Source: Rhodothermales bacterium
Lineage (GTDB): Bacteria; Bacteroidota; Rhodothermia; Rhodothermales; UBA10348
DNA: 64,000 nt
Direction of reading: 5' to 3'
Assembly (NCBI GenBank): GCA_017643395.1
Contig: JAEPNP010000001.1
Span: 1,927,806 to 1,991,805, forward strand
The notes under the pieces were generated by a model that was not told where the DNA came from, searched no databases, and saw nothing but the letters and a program-made list of their open reading frames with translations. Of this stretch, positions 17,653 to 26,640 are shown piece after piece; position 1 is the first letter of the stretch; the number at the start of each line of letters is the position of its first letter. The position numbers and the translations under genes are program-made.

Positions 17653-18687
17653 CACCGGAGCATCCCTGGGCACCGTGCGCGTCTTGTTGGCGATCGAGGA
17701 CAACGGAACGCTCGTGATCCTGCCGTCCTGCAGCGCGACCATCTGCCCGAACTGCCCGTCTTCAACCAGCTTGGCTGCGTAGGAGCCGAATACGGAGGCG
17801 AGGTTGCGGTCGTAGGGGGTCGGCGTGCCGCCCCGCTGCACATGGCCGAGAATCGTCGTACGCACCTCAGACTTGATGTGCTGCTCCAGCCCCAACTGCA
17901 GCACCCTGCCGACACCACCCAGACGAATCGGATCCGGGCTGTCGGCAATCTTGCGGTCTACGGTCATGCCGCCGCCGCGTACACGAGCTCCTTCGGCGAC
18001 CACAATGATCGTGAAACTGCGGCCGAAGCTCTCTCTGCCCTTGCAGACCGCAACCACCTCATCCAAATCGTACTCGAACTCGGGGATCAGGATGATGTCG
18101 GCACCGCCGGCCACGCCGGCGTGAAGCGCGATCCAGCCCGCGTACCGTCCCATGGTCTCCACGATCATGACGCGCTGGTGACTTTGCGCGGTAGTGTGCA
18201 GACGGTCGATGGCCTCCGTGACAATGGACACGGCGGTGTCGAATCCGAACGTGCGGTCGGTGTGCACGATGTCGTTGTCGATGGTCTTCGGCACGCCTAC
18301 GATGTTGAGGCCCACTTCCTGGAGGCGGGAGGAGATGGACATGGTGCCGTCTCCGCCGATCGCCACGATGGCATCGATGCCCAGGCTTCGGGCGTACTTC
18401 AGCACGCTTGCCGAGACGTCCGCGCCACCCCGTTTGTAGTAGGAGAAGGGATTCGCCTTGTTGTGGGTGCCGAGAATGGTGCCTCCGAGCGTCAGGATGC
18501 CCGACACATCTCCGTAGGCCAGCGGCCGGATGCGTCGCTCAATCAGCCCGAGAAATCCGTCTTCGATGCCGATCACCTCGGCGTCATGCCGAAGGATCAG
18601 ACTCTTGGTAACTGCGCGAATTACCGCATTCAATCCCGGGGCATCTCCGCCCCCCGTCAGCACGCCTACGCGCAACCGTTTTGACAT
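17569..18687 (-). CDS. pfkA: 6-phosphofructokinase
   Basis: Glycolytic enzyme phosphorylating fructose 6-phosphate, 372 residues. GVLTGGGDAPGLNAVIR at the N-terminus, IGGDGTMSIS, GVPKTIDNDIVHTDRTFGFDTA, MGRYAGWIALHAGVAGGAD and GHVQRGGTP are all present. Gly in GGDGT points to ATP use, because pyrophosphate enzymes have GGDDT. The PKTIDND motif has Lys where classical bacterial ATP enzymes have Gly, a combination seen in the mixed group III actinobacterial-type enzymes. It faces the exopolysaccharide cluster and overlaps the PIG-L gene at the 3' end. Phosphoryl donor needs assay. Confidence 0.93.
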   Translation of the reverse strand: MSKRLRVGVLTGGGDAPGLNAVIRAVTKSLILRHDAEVIGIEDGFLGLIERRIRPLAYGDVSGILTLGGTILGTHNKANPFSYYKRGGADVSASVLKYARSLGIDAIVAIGGDGTMSISSRLQEVGLNIVGVPKTIDNDIVHTDRTFGFDTAVSIVTEAIDRLHTTAQSHQRVMIVETMGRYAGWIALHAGVAGGADIILIPEFEYDLDEVVAVCKGRESFGRSFTIIVVAEGARVRGGGMTVDRKIADSPDPIRLGGVGRVLQLGLEQHIKSEVRTTILGHVQRGGTPTPYDRNLASVFGSYAAKLVEDGQFGQMVALQDGRITSVPLSSIANKTRTVPRDAPVLQAALAVGTSFGHPDLTFHLDSSATLT

Positions 18688-18775
18688 TACAAACTGGCCA
18701 ATGAGTCGAGGTGAACCCCACCAACGTTGTGTGCTGCAAGCGGTTCAGCGCCCACTTTGGCGCGGTAGCGCTTTC

Positions 18776-18804
18776 TTGTCATATGTCCAATATTTCAATA
18801 TGTT
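18776..18804 (+). promoter_or_regulatory. Vegetative-type promoter for the LamG gene
   Basis: TTGTCA (18776-18781), a 17-base spacer and TATGTT (18799-18804) lie in an AT-rich island inside the pfkA/LamG divergent gap, about 80 bases before the GTG start at 18885. Confidence 0.5.
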
Positions 18805-18884
18805 AAGGATGTGCTGAAACCGGACCCCCACCCACGCCGGCGCGCACCAAGACGCATGGACCGACAGATCGGCCCTCTATTCCT

Positions 18885-20570
18885 GTGAAGCTACCTTGTC
18901 AGTTGCCCGCGTGGGTGCTGTCCGCGCTGGTTGTATGGCTGGTCGCGGGACCCGCGGCTGCATCGGCGCAGTCGCTGCGCGCGCACGCACCCGACCGCAT
19001 ATCCGCCGGCGGGCAGGCTGCGGTCTACGTCGAATGGACCGAGAGCGATGCGTTTCAGGGCGGCGTGCTTCGACTGCCTCAGGGTTGGGATCTCATGGAG
19101 GCTCGCTGGGCGGGTTCGTTTGCCGCGGTCGAAGTTCGTGCGCGGACCCTGCAGGCGCCCGGCGTATGGCAGCTCATCCCGGAGGCGAGCGTTGACGGAC
19201 AGGGAACGCTGATTCTGCGTGTGCGGGCTGCCGAGCGACCGGGGCGCGGAGCCTGGAGCTTCACGCCGTACCGTCTGGAGCGGCCGGATCCGACTACCTT
19301 CAGCCTCATTCCGGACGCGGGCCTGCGCATCGAGCATGGTCTGGTGGCCGCCGAACCGGCCCGCACGGAGAACCGCTCCCTGCACTTCGAGACGGGCGGC
19401 CGGCCGGTGATGCTGACGGCCGACGCACTGCCCACCCTTGACGCCGATGCGGCATTTACGGTGGAAGCCTGGATGCGCACGTCGCACACCGATCAGGTAG
19501 TCATGTCCGCCTGGGATGGACAGGAGCAGGTGCCGTACGCGATCGAACTCGTGGTCGACGAGCGCGGTCACCTCGTATTTTACCAGGGCATGCCGGGCGA
19601 TCATCGTGCACTGCGCTCCCTTGAGCCCGTTGCACAGGGCACGTGGCATCACGTCGCCATGACGCACGATCCGGAGAGAGGCTGGGCGCGACTGCTCGTG
19701 GATGGGATTGCGCAGGACTCGGTTCGCCACGTGACGCCCCTGCAGCGCGGCATCGCGCCCGGACTGGCCCTCGCGGCGCGACCTGGCGACGAGCAAGCTC
19801 GGTTCTCCGGTGAGATTGATGAGCTGCGGGTTTGGGCCGTTGCCCGTACCCCGTCCATGGTGCGCAGCACGCTGTTTCGCCAGCTGCCGCAACCGGCAGT
19901 CGGTGCTACGTTTTTGTCTTTCGACGAGGCGATCCCCAGACGCCTGCTGGCCGACGGGACGAGAGCCCCTCGCCCCCGAAGAACCGATCTGACGTTCTCG
20001 AGGGGCATTACAGACCTGGGCGTTCAGCAGGACGAGTCCGGCGTCACCCTGTCCTGGGCACTGCAGGGTTTTCCCGATGGGCGATTCCTGATTGAAAGGA
20101 GCGAGGACGGCAGCGTGTTCGAGCAGGTCGGCACACTGAGCGCCTCGGCCGGAATCACGACCCTGACCGGGGCGTCGGCGTATTCCTTCCGGCACGACGA
20201 CGTGCAGACCCTGGCCTTCTATCGCATCCGCCATCAGCGTCGAAGCGGACCCGAACACGTCTCGCATGCCGTCAAGGTGGGACGCAACGAGCAGATTGAA
20301 AAGCCACGTCTGGCGGTTCTGGACGGATCGTTCCCCAATCCGTTCAACCCAAGAACCACCATTCACTACGAGCTGAAGGAAGGGCAGGACGTCAGCGTGT
20401 CCGTCTGGGACCTGTCCGGACAGCGAGTTGCCATGCTCTGGAGCGGTTTCCAGGAAGCGGGACGGTATGAAGTGCCGTTCTCTGCCGATCAACTGCCAAG
20501 CGGGACGTATTTTGTGCGTCTCGCGTCCCCTGAGGGTGTGCAGAGCCACCCCATTCTCCTCATGAAGTAG
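18885..20570 (+). CDS. Secreted LamG-domain protein with C-terminal sorting domain
   Basis: 561 residues, GTG start followed by a signal peptide (hydrophobic WVLSALVVWLVAGPAAASA, cut near residue 29). Residues about 165-335 form a LamG/concanavalin-like jellyroll (SLHFETGG, FTVEAWMRTS, GTWHHVAMTHDP, GEIDELRVWAVAR). After a short linker domain, the last ~85 residues carry the FPNPFNPRTTIHYEL signature and YFVRLASPEG, a Por/T9SS-type or FlgD-like sorting domain used for export and surface attachment in Rhodothermales and Bacteroidota. Likely a surface or secreted carbohydrate-binding protein; ligand unknown. First gene of a possible operon running to about 23.3 kb. Confidence 0.82.
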   Translation: MKLPCQLPAWVLSALVVWLVAGPAAASAQSLRAHAPDRISAGGQAAVYVEWTESDAFQGGVLRLPQGWDLMEARWAGSFAAVEVRARTLQAPGVWQLIPEASVDGQGTLILRVRAAERPGRGAWSFTPYRLERPDPTTFSLIPDAGLRIEHGLVAAEPARTENRSLHFETGGRPVMLTADALPTLDADAAFTVEAWMRTSHTDQVVMSAWDGQEQVPYAIELVVDERGHLVFYQGMPGDHRALRSLEPVAQGTWHHVAMTHDPERGWARLLVDGIAQDSVRHVTPLQRGIAPGLALAARPGDEQARFSGEIDELRVWAVARTPSMVRSTLFRQLPQPAVGATFLSFDEAIPRRLLADGTRAPRPRRTDLTFSRGITDLGVQQDESGVTLSWALQGFPDGRFLIERSEDGSVFEQVGTLSASAGITTLTGASAYSFRHDDVQTLAFYRIRHQRRSGPEHVSHAVKVGRNEQIEKPRLAVLDGSFPNPFNPRTTIHYELKEGQDVSVSVWDLSGQRVAMLWSGFQEAGRYEVPFSADQLPSGTYFVRLASPEGVQSHPILLMK

Positions 20571-20573
20571 TCT

Positions 20574-22610
20574 ATGGCATCAAACACCGATCCGGAGGAA
20601 CTGGCGCCGTTCATTCCGGCCTCTACAACGCTGCCTGAGATCACCGTAAAAGCCCTGGTTTTGGGCTTTTTGCTTTCCGCCGTGTTGGCAGGGGCGAATG
20701 CATACCTGGGACTGAAGGTGGGAATGACCGTCTCGGCATCGATTCCTGCTGCCGTGATTTCGATGGCCCTGCTGCGCCTGTTCCGGGAGCAGAACATCCT
20801 GGAGAACAACATCGTGCAGACGGCCGCTTCGGCCGGAGAGGCGGTGGCGGCCGGAGTCATCTTTACGTTGCCGGCTCTGGTGGTGCTGGGCTACTGGCAG
20901 GGATTCCCGTTCCTGCCGACCATGGCCGTTGCAGCGGCGGGCGGCGTGCTTGGGGTGCTGTTCACAGTACCACTGAGGCGGGCCCTCATCATTGAGGCCA
21001 AGCTGCAGTTTCCGGAAGGCGTCGCCACCGGCGAAGTGCTGAAGGCGGGCACTCGGGGCGGTGAGGGCGCCAAACTCATCGGCATCGCAGGTTTGGCGGG
21101 TGCCGGCCTCAAGCTTGCGCAATCCGGCTTCAAAATCGCGGCCGGAAAGGCCTCGGGGGCACTCACGGCCGGGGGTGCCGTCTTCGGTTTCGGCAGCGAA
21201 CTGGGCGTGGCCCTGCTCGGTGTCGGCTTCATCGTGGGGCTGAACATTGCCACGCTGGTCTTCGGTGGTGGCTTGATCTCCTGGCTCGTGGGCATCCCGC
21301 TGTACGGCCTGCTTGCAAACCCGGACACGATTGAGTCGGTCACGGGTGGCGCCACGGGATACGGTGCGGCGGAGCAGATCTGGAGCGCGCGCATCCGGTT
21401 CATGGGAGTCGGCGCGATGGCGGCCGGAGGCATCTGGACGCTGGTGGCACTGGTCAAGCCGATTCGCGACGGCATTCGTTCCTCCCTGGAGGCCGTGCGC
21501 AACGCCCGGGCGGGCGGCGCCGACGCCGTCCCGCGTACCGAACGCGACATGCCGATCAACTCGGTGTTCGTGGGTACGCTGGCCATGGCAATCCCCATTT
21601 TTGCGGTGTTCCTGTTTGTGGTGGATCAGGACGCGCTTGGCGTTTCGTCCGGCACGTACTACGGCACGGTGCTGTTCGGCGTCGTGTTTGCTGTTTTGGC
21701 CGGCTTCTTCTTTGCATCCGTCGCCGGATACATGTCGGGACTTGTGGGGTCGTCCAACAACCCGATCTCAGGCGTAACCATTGCGACCATCCTGGCGGTG
21801 TCGCTGCTTCTGCTGCTCATCCTCGGAGCGCAGATTGATTTCGCGGTCGATGCGGCCCGTGCTACCTCCGCCGCTGCAACCGCAATTCTGGTTGGAGGCG
21901 TGGTGGCTTGTGCGGCGGCCATCGCGGGAGACAACATGCAGGACCTGAAGGCCGGGCAGATTGTCGGCGCGACGCCGGCCAAGCAGCAGATCCTGCAGGT
22001 CGTCGGCGTGCTGGCCGGGGCGGTGGCCATTGCTCCGGTGCTTCAGCTGTTGTTCTCGGCCTACGGTCTTGGCGACGTGTTTCCGCGGGCCGGCATGGAC
22101 ACGGCAGAGGCCCTGTCCGCGCCGCAGGCTACCCTGATGAGTTCGGTCGCGCACGGTGTCTTCTCGCGAGACCTGCCCTGGACCATGATCTGGATTGGCG
22201 TGGCGATTGCCGCCGCCCTCATCATCCTGGACCGCCACCTGGAGCGAACAGGATCCTCGTTCCGCACGCCGGTCCTTGCCGTAGCGGTTGGCATCTACCT
22301 GCCCATCGAGCTGACCACCCCCATTTTCATCGGAGGAGTGATTGCATGGGCTGCCGCGCGTGCCATCCGGAATGCCGGAGGAGGCAAGGAGGCCACCGCG
22401 ACCGGGGCTCGGCAGGGTCTGCTGTTCGCCTCGGGACTCATCACCGGCGAGGCCCTGGTGGGCATTTTGCTCGCTATTCCTTTTGCCGCGACCCAAAGCA
22501 CCGATGTGCTGGCCATTCCTCTGGGCGGCATGGACTGGTTGCCCATGGTGCTGGGACTGGGCGCGTTCGTGTGCTTCTGTGCCTGGATGTATCGCGTAGC
22601 CCGAGCCTGA
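20574..22610 (+). CDS. OPT family oligopeptide transporter
   Basis: Inner-membrane transporter of 678 residues with about 14-16 helices. Diagnostic OPT features: ITVKALVLGFLLSAVLAGAN, YLGLKVGMTVSASIPAAVI, NNIVQTAASAGEAVAAGVIF, LQFPEGVATGEVLKAG, GLVGSSNNPISG and the NMQDLKAGQIVGATP segment. Prokaryotic members are presumed to import peptides or metal chelates with protons; no substrate can be assigned. Starts 3 bases after the LamG gene and is followed immediately by the metallo-hydrolase gene, so probably cotranscribed. Confidence 0.93.
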   Translation: MASNTDPEELAPFIPASTTLPEITVKALVLGFLLSAVLAGANAYLGLKVGMTVSASIPAAVISMALLRLFREQNILENNIVQTAASAGEAVAAGVIFTLPALVVLGYWQGFPFLPTMAVAAAGGVLGVLFTVPLRRALIIEAKLQFPEGVATGEVLKAGTRGGEGAKLIGIAGLAGAGLKLAQSGFKIAAGKASGALTAGGAVFGFGSELGVALLGVGFIVGLNIATLVFGGGLISWLVGIPLYGLLANPDTIESVTGGATGYGAAEQIWSARIRFMGVGAMAAGGIWTLVALVKPIRDGIRSSLEAVRNARAGGADAVPRTERDMPINSVFVGTLAMAIPIFAVFLFVVDQDALGVSSGTYYGTVLFGVVFAVLAGFFFASVAGYMSGLVGSSNNPISGVTIATILAVSLLLLLILGAQIDFAVDAARATSAAATAILVGGVVACAAAIAGDNMQDLKAGQIVGATPAKQQILQVVGVLAGAVAIAPVLQLLFSAYGLGDVFPRAGMDTAEALSAPQATLMSSVAHGVFSRDLPWTMIWIGVAIAAALIILDRHLERTGSSFRTPVLAVAVGIYLPIELTTPIFIGGVIAWAAARAIRNAGGGKEATATGARQGLLFASGLITGEALVGILLAIPFAATQSTDVLAIPLGGMDWLPMVLGLGAFVCFCAWMYRVARA

Positions 22611-22611
22611 C

Positions 22612-23298
22612 ATGAAACTGACCTACTACGGACACTCCGTGGTGCAGATCGAAACCGCGGACACCACCATCCTGGTGGACCCGTTCATTTCCGGGAATCC
22701 CCATGTAGAGGGGATCGTGGTCGCAGGGGACTTCCATCCGGACGTCATCCTGATCACGCACGCCCATGGCGATCACTGGGGAGACACAGAGGACATCGCC
22801 CGCCGGACGAACGCCCTTGTGGTGGCCAATCACGAAATCGTGACCTACCTGTCCGGCAAGACCGGCCACCAGCGGGTTCACGGCATGAACGTTGGCGGAG
22901 CCTATACATTTCCCTGGGGCACCGTGAAGCAGACGTTGGCCCGCCACTCTTCGTCCTTTCCGGACGGCACCTACGGCGGCAATCCCAACGGATACCTGCT
23001 GACGGTCGGAGACGACGTGGTGTACCTGGCCGGGGATACGGCGGTGTTCGCGGAAATGGCCTGGATAGGGGAGGACCATGACATCGACGTTGCGTTCTTG
23101 CCCATCGGAGACTGTTATACGATGGGCCCTGAGGACGCCGTGCGTGCAGCAGGCATGCTCAAGCCTGCTGTGACGGTGCCGGTTCACTACAACACGTTTC
23201 CGCCGATCGAGGTGGACGTGGCGTCGTGGCTGGACCGCATGGTAGACGCCGGACACAGAGGGCACGTGCTTCGCCCTGGCGAAACGCTTTCGATTTAG
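22612..23298 (+). CDS. UPF0173-type metal-dependent hydrolase (metallo-beta-lactamase fold)
   Basis: 228 residues, full-length for the UPF0173/YtkL family. TYYGHSVVQIET at the start, the zinc motif THAHGDHWGD (about 48-57), YLAGDTAVF with the Asp ligand and VPVHYNTFPPIE with the late His. Cytoplasmic hydrolase of unknown substrate. One base after the OPT gene. Confidence 0.9.
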   Translation: MKLTYYGHSVVQIETADTTILVDPFISGNPHVEGIVVAGDFHPDVILITHAHGDHWGDTEDIARRTNALVVANHEIVTYLSGKTGHQRVHGMNVGGAYTFPWGTVKQTLARHSSSFPDGTYGGNPNGYLLTVGDDVVYLAGDTAVFAEMAWIGEDHDIDVAFLPIGDCYTMGPEDAVRAAGMLKPAVTVPVHYNTFPPIEVDVASWLDRMVDAGHRGHVLRPGETLSI

Positions 23299-23321
23299 TT
23301 ACGTAGGGCACCGTATCCGTT

Positions 23322-24269
23322 ATGATGCGGAAGGCCCGGACATCTCCCTTAAGGCGCGTTGCTTCGGCAGCGCTGGCCGCGGTCGTGCTTTATGCCGTCG
23401 CGCCAGGGGAGAGTACGGCCCAGCGGCCCATCCGTGTGTTCGACCCGTTCTACCACGACGAGAGCCCTCGGCGAGGGTTCTTTGACGGTTACGCGGTGAC
23501 GGGGGAGCTGATCTACCGTCCGACGGGGCTGTTGCAGGGCGGCGCGGTTACCGGTCCCGCGGGCGATGCGCTGGGCGTCAATCTCCGGGTCGAATACGAA
23601 CTGTCCGACCGCGTTGACGTGGGCATGTATCTCGATGCGACCAATACCGGCGTCGGTTCAGCGCCTTCCCTGCGGTGGTTGACGCTGCAGTACTACCGCA
23701 TGGACGAGTTCACGGACTACGCCATCCGGTTTGCCGTAGACCCCATCGCCCATGGCGTGTCGGGGTTTCCTCAGATGGACCTGGCGTTCCTGTACGGATC
23801 GCCCTTCAGTCCGGGGGTGCGCACCGACTATGCCCTGGGCGTTCGGCGTGTTCAGATTGGAGTGCAGGAACTGATCACCCGAACGAGCCCGACCGTTGAC
23901 CCGTCCGATCCCACTCCGACGCCCCCGCCGGAAAGTCGATCGGTACTGCGCACCCAGGCCTTTGGCTGGGAGGTGCACATGAGCGGTCGGTACAGCATTG
24001 TGTTTGATCCGGCCGGCTCCAGCCTGTACGTGTCCCTCCTGGGACAGGGCGGCAGCTATGACCTTGTGGAGTGGGACATTGAGGCGCCAGAAGAACGCAG
24101 TTCGTCCGATTTCAACGGGGGCGTCATCTGGAGTCGTATCGGGCTGCAGTTTGACCGGCCGAGCTTCCGGTTCGGGCCTTACGTATCGGTCCCCCTCCGC
24201 CAGTGGGCACCAAGTGGCGAATACCCGCGACTCCAGACTCGTGTCGGCTTCCGGCTGACGTTTCGGTAG
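23322..24269 (+). CDS. Exported outer-membrane-type beta-barrel protein, unknown
   Basis: 315 residues. A basic N-terminus (MMRKARTSPLRR) and hydrophobic stretch (VASAALAAVVLYAVAP) form a signal peptide ending near GESTAQ. The rest alternates polar and hydrophobic residues in beta-strand patterns (LGVNLRVEYELSDRVDVGMY, GWEVHMSGRYSIVFD, SRIGLQFDRPSFRFGPYVS) and ends in FRLTFR, an aromatic-terminated last strand as in outer-membrane proteins. No catalytic motif seen. Not assigned to a named family. Confidence 0.7.
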   Translation: MMRKARTSPLRRVASAALAAVVLYAVAPGESTAQRPIRVFDPFYHDESPRRGFFDGYAVTGELIYRPTGLLQGGAVTGPAGDALGVNLRVEYELSDRVDVGMYLDATNTGVGSAPSLRWLTLQYYRMDEFTDYAIRFAVDPIAHGVSGFPQMDLAFLYGSPFSPGVRTDYALGVRRVQIGVQELITRTSPTVDPSDPTPTPPPESRSVLRTQAFGWEVHMSGRYSIVFDPAGSSLYVSLLGQGGSYDLVEWDIEAPEERSSSDFNGGVIWSRIGLQFDRPSFRFGPYVSVPLRQWAPSGEYPRLQTRVGFRLTFR

Positions 24270-24275
24270 GCCCGA

Positions 24276-24776
24276 TTGATCGTAGGCGTCGTCTCTGATA
24301 CGCACGGGTGGTTCCACCCAGAACTACCCTCCGCGCTCGGAGATTGCGACCTCATCCTGCATGCGGGCGACGTCGGCGATCCGTCGATTCTTGAACGTCT
24401 TGCCGAGGTCGCTCCGACGCGCGCGGTACCGGGCAACATAGACGGGCAGTACATCCTGCGTCGCTACCCTGCGCACGACCGATTCGAGTTCGAAGGCCTT
24501 AGATTCTGGATGACACACATCGCAGGACATCCGGATCGATGGCAGGCCGGTCTCGGCCCGATGCTGCGCCAGGATCCACCGGACGTGTTCATTTGCGGCC
24601 ACAGTCATATCCTTCGCATTGAACGTGTGGCTTCGCTGGGGAATATGTTGTTTCTGAACCCCGGCGCGGCAGGGAGGCAGGGGTTTCATCAGGTAAAGAC
24701 CTGCGTCCGGCTGCACCTGGACGGCGGAAAGGCCGTGCAGGCGGAAGTCGTGCACCTGGATGAATCCCCCGCATGA
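24276..24776 (+). CDS. YfcE/MJ0936-family metallophosphoesterase
   Basis: 166 residues with a TTG start seven bases after the preceding stop; the metal motif VVSDTHG begins at residue 5, so no other start fits. LHAGDVGD, VPGNID, THIAG and CGHSHI are the remaining calcineurin-like phosphoesterase motifs, followed by FLNPGAAGRQG. Small dinuclear-metal phosphodiesterase of the YfcE group. Its stop overlaps the start of the GAF-PP2C gene (ATGA). Confidence 0.9.
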   Translation: MIVGVVSDTHGWFHPELPSALGDCDLILHAGDVGDPSILERLAEVAPTRAVPGNIDGQYILRRYPAHDRFEFEGLRFWMTHIAGHPDRWQAGLGPMLRQDPPDVFICGHSHILRIERVASLGNMLFLNPGAAGRQGFHQVKTCVRLHLDGGKAVQAEVVHLDESPA

Positions 24777-26524
24777 CAGAAAGCGAACTCAAGGTTCAGC
24801 GCACCGAACGATTCGACCTGCGAGCGCTCTACGAGACCAGCAGGATCCTGAATTCCAGCCTGGAACTGGAATTCGTGCTGAACAACCTGCTGCTCACCGC
24901 CATGAGCAAGCTGTTGGTCACCCGAGGTGCCGCGTTCCTGTACGACCAGATTGAGGGGGCGTACCGCGTCGCCGCGGTAAAGGGTATTCGAGGCCTTAAG
25001 GCTGGGGAATACCTGGACCTGCCGGGCTTGTCTCCAGGCGCGCTGGCGCAGGGAGAAGCCGTGCCGGCCACGCTCGCCGACCGTGGAATCGACCTGGCGG
25101 TTTCTGTCGCCTATGGGGATCGCGTGCTGGGATTGTTGGCTCTGGGCCCGAAAGCACTTGGACGGGACTTCGAGAGTCGCGAACTGGAGTTTGTGCACTC
25201 GCTGGTCAACATGTCGTCCGCGGCCGTGCACAACTCACTCATGGTGGAGGAGCTCAAGCAGGCCAACCGGGACCTGGACGGCAAGGTGCAGCAACTCAAC
25301 ACGCTGTTCGATCTCTCCCAGGAGTTCAACGCCACCGTGGACCGGGCAAGGCTGGTCAAGCTGCTCTCGCTGGGCCTGATGGGCCAGATGCTGGTCAGCA
25401 AGCACCTCTTCCTGCTCGGGTCCAGCGAGCCCTCCGAGGACGCGCAGGCGCTGGAGAGTGAGGACGGCACCCGATATTTCCGGGTGGTTACCTCCAAGGG
25501 CGTGCCGGCAGGCGCCCTCGGCAAGGAGGCACTGCTGGCATTGTGCCGTCTGGAGACCGTGGAATTGGTCGGGCACGATGCTTCGGAGGCCTGGACGTCT
25601 TTCCGGGAGCAGGGTCTTGTCGTGGCCATTCCCATCAGGCAGAAAGGGGAGACCGGCGGGGTTCTTTGCCTGGGGCCCAAGATGACCGGCAAGCCGTACG
25701 GCCCCGACGATGTCGAATTCCTGATCTCGCTCGGCAACCTCGCTTTTGTCTCGCTCCAGAATTCTTTCCTGGTGGAGCAGCAGCTTGAGAAGCAGCGCCT
25801 CGAGGAGGAGATACGTTTGGCCCGGCAGATTCAGGAAGGGCTTCAACCGGCGTCCCTGCCTGAGGTGGAGGGACTTGAGATCGCGACGCTTGCCCTGCCG
25901 AGCCGGCATGTGGCGGGCGACTACTACGACGTAGTCGAGCTCGACGGCGGTCGCATTCTTCTGGCCATTGCCGATGTGACCGGAAAGGGCATGCCCGCGT
26001 CGCTGCTCATGTCCAATCTGCAGGCAGCGCTTCACTCCATACTGCCCATGGACATCACGCTGGAAGAGGCGACGGCAAACATGAACCGGGTGATTTGCCG
26101 AAACACCGGGTTCGACAAGTTCATCACCTATTTCCACGGCATTTACCACAAGGAGCGGCGCACATTCCGCTACGTCAATGCCGGGCACAATCCGCCGATG
26201 CTGCTCCGGGCAACCGGAGAGGTGGAAGAACTCGAAACGGGAGGCCTGTTGCTTGGTGTGATGAAGGGCATGCCCTATGAAGCGGGTCTCGTGACGCTGG
26301 AGAAAGGGGACGTGCTCGCCATTTTTACCGATGGCGTCACCGAGGCCATGAGTCCCGACGGCGAAGAGTTCGAGGAGCCTCGATTGGAGAAGGTGTTGCG
26401 CGAGGCCTCGGCGGGATCCGCCCAGGAGATCCTGGACGGAGTGCGAACTGCCATCAGGGAATGGACGGCCGATGCGCCGACGCTGTCAGACGACCTCACG
26501 ATGATCGTCGTCAAAGCGATCTAG
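24773..26524 (+). CDS. GAF-domain PP2C (SpoIIE/RsbU-type) serine phosphatase
   Basis: Cytoplasmic signalling phosphatase, 583 residues. Residues about 15-160 and 180-335 are GAF-like sensor domains (LYETSRILNSSLELEFVLNN opens the first, LFDLSQEFNATVDRARLV the second). A helical linker EEEIRLARQIQEGLQPA leads to the PP2C domain with HVAGDYYDVVEL, IADVTGKGMPASLLMSNLQA, NAGHNPP, IFTDGVTEAMS and LSDDLTMIVV. Metal-binding Asp residues are intact. RsbU-like enzymes dephosphorylate anti-anti-sigma factors, so this could feed an alternative sigma pathway, but no partner genes are adjacent. Confidence 0.9.
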   Translation: MTESELKVQRTERFDLRALYETSRILNSSLELEFVLNNLLLTAMSKLLVTRGAAFLYDQIEGAYRVAAVKGIRGLKAGEYLDLPGLSPGALAQGEAVPATLADRGIDLAVSVAYGDRVLGLLALGPKALGRDFESRELEFVHSLVNMSSAAVHNSLMVEELKQANRDLDGKVQQLNTLFDLSQEFNATVDRARLVKLLSLGLMGQMLVSKHLFLLGSSEPSEDAQALESEDGTRYFRVVTSKGVPAGALGKEALLALCRLETVELVGHDASEAWTSFREQGLVVAIPIRQKGETGGVLCLGPKMTGKPYGPDDVEFLISLGNLAFVSLQNSFLVEQQLEKQRLEEEIRLARQIQEGLQPASLPEVEGLEIATLALPSRHVAGDYYDVVELDGGRILLAIADVTGKGMPASLLMSNLQAALHSILPMDITLEEATANMNRVICRNTGFDKFITYFHGIYHKERRTFRYVNAGHNPPMLLRATGEVEELETGGLLLGVMKGMPYEAGLVTLEKGDVLAIFTDGVTEAMSPDGEEFEEPRLEKVLREASAGSAQEILDGVRTAIREWTADAPTLSDDLTMIVVKAI

Positions 26525-26640
26525 CAGCGAGCTCCTGCACGGGTTCGCGATCTGCTTTCGGGATGCGGCGTGCGAATCGCGCTTTACCCGCGCACGAAAT
26601 GGCCGAAACCTGACTCTGAGCAGCACTCAATACCGCCATT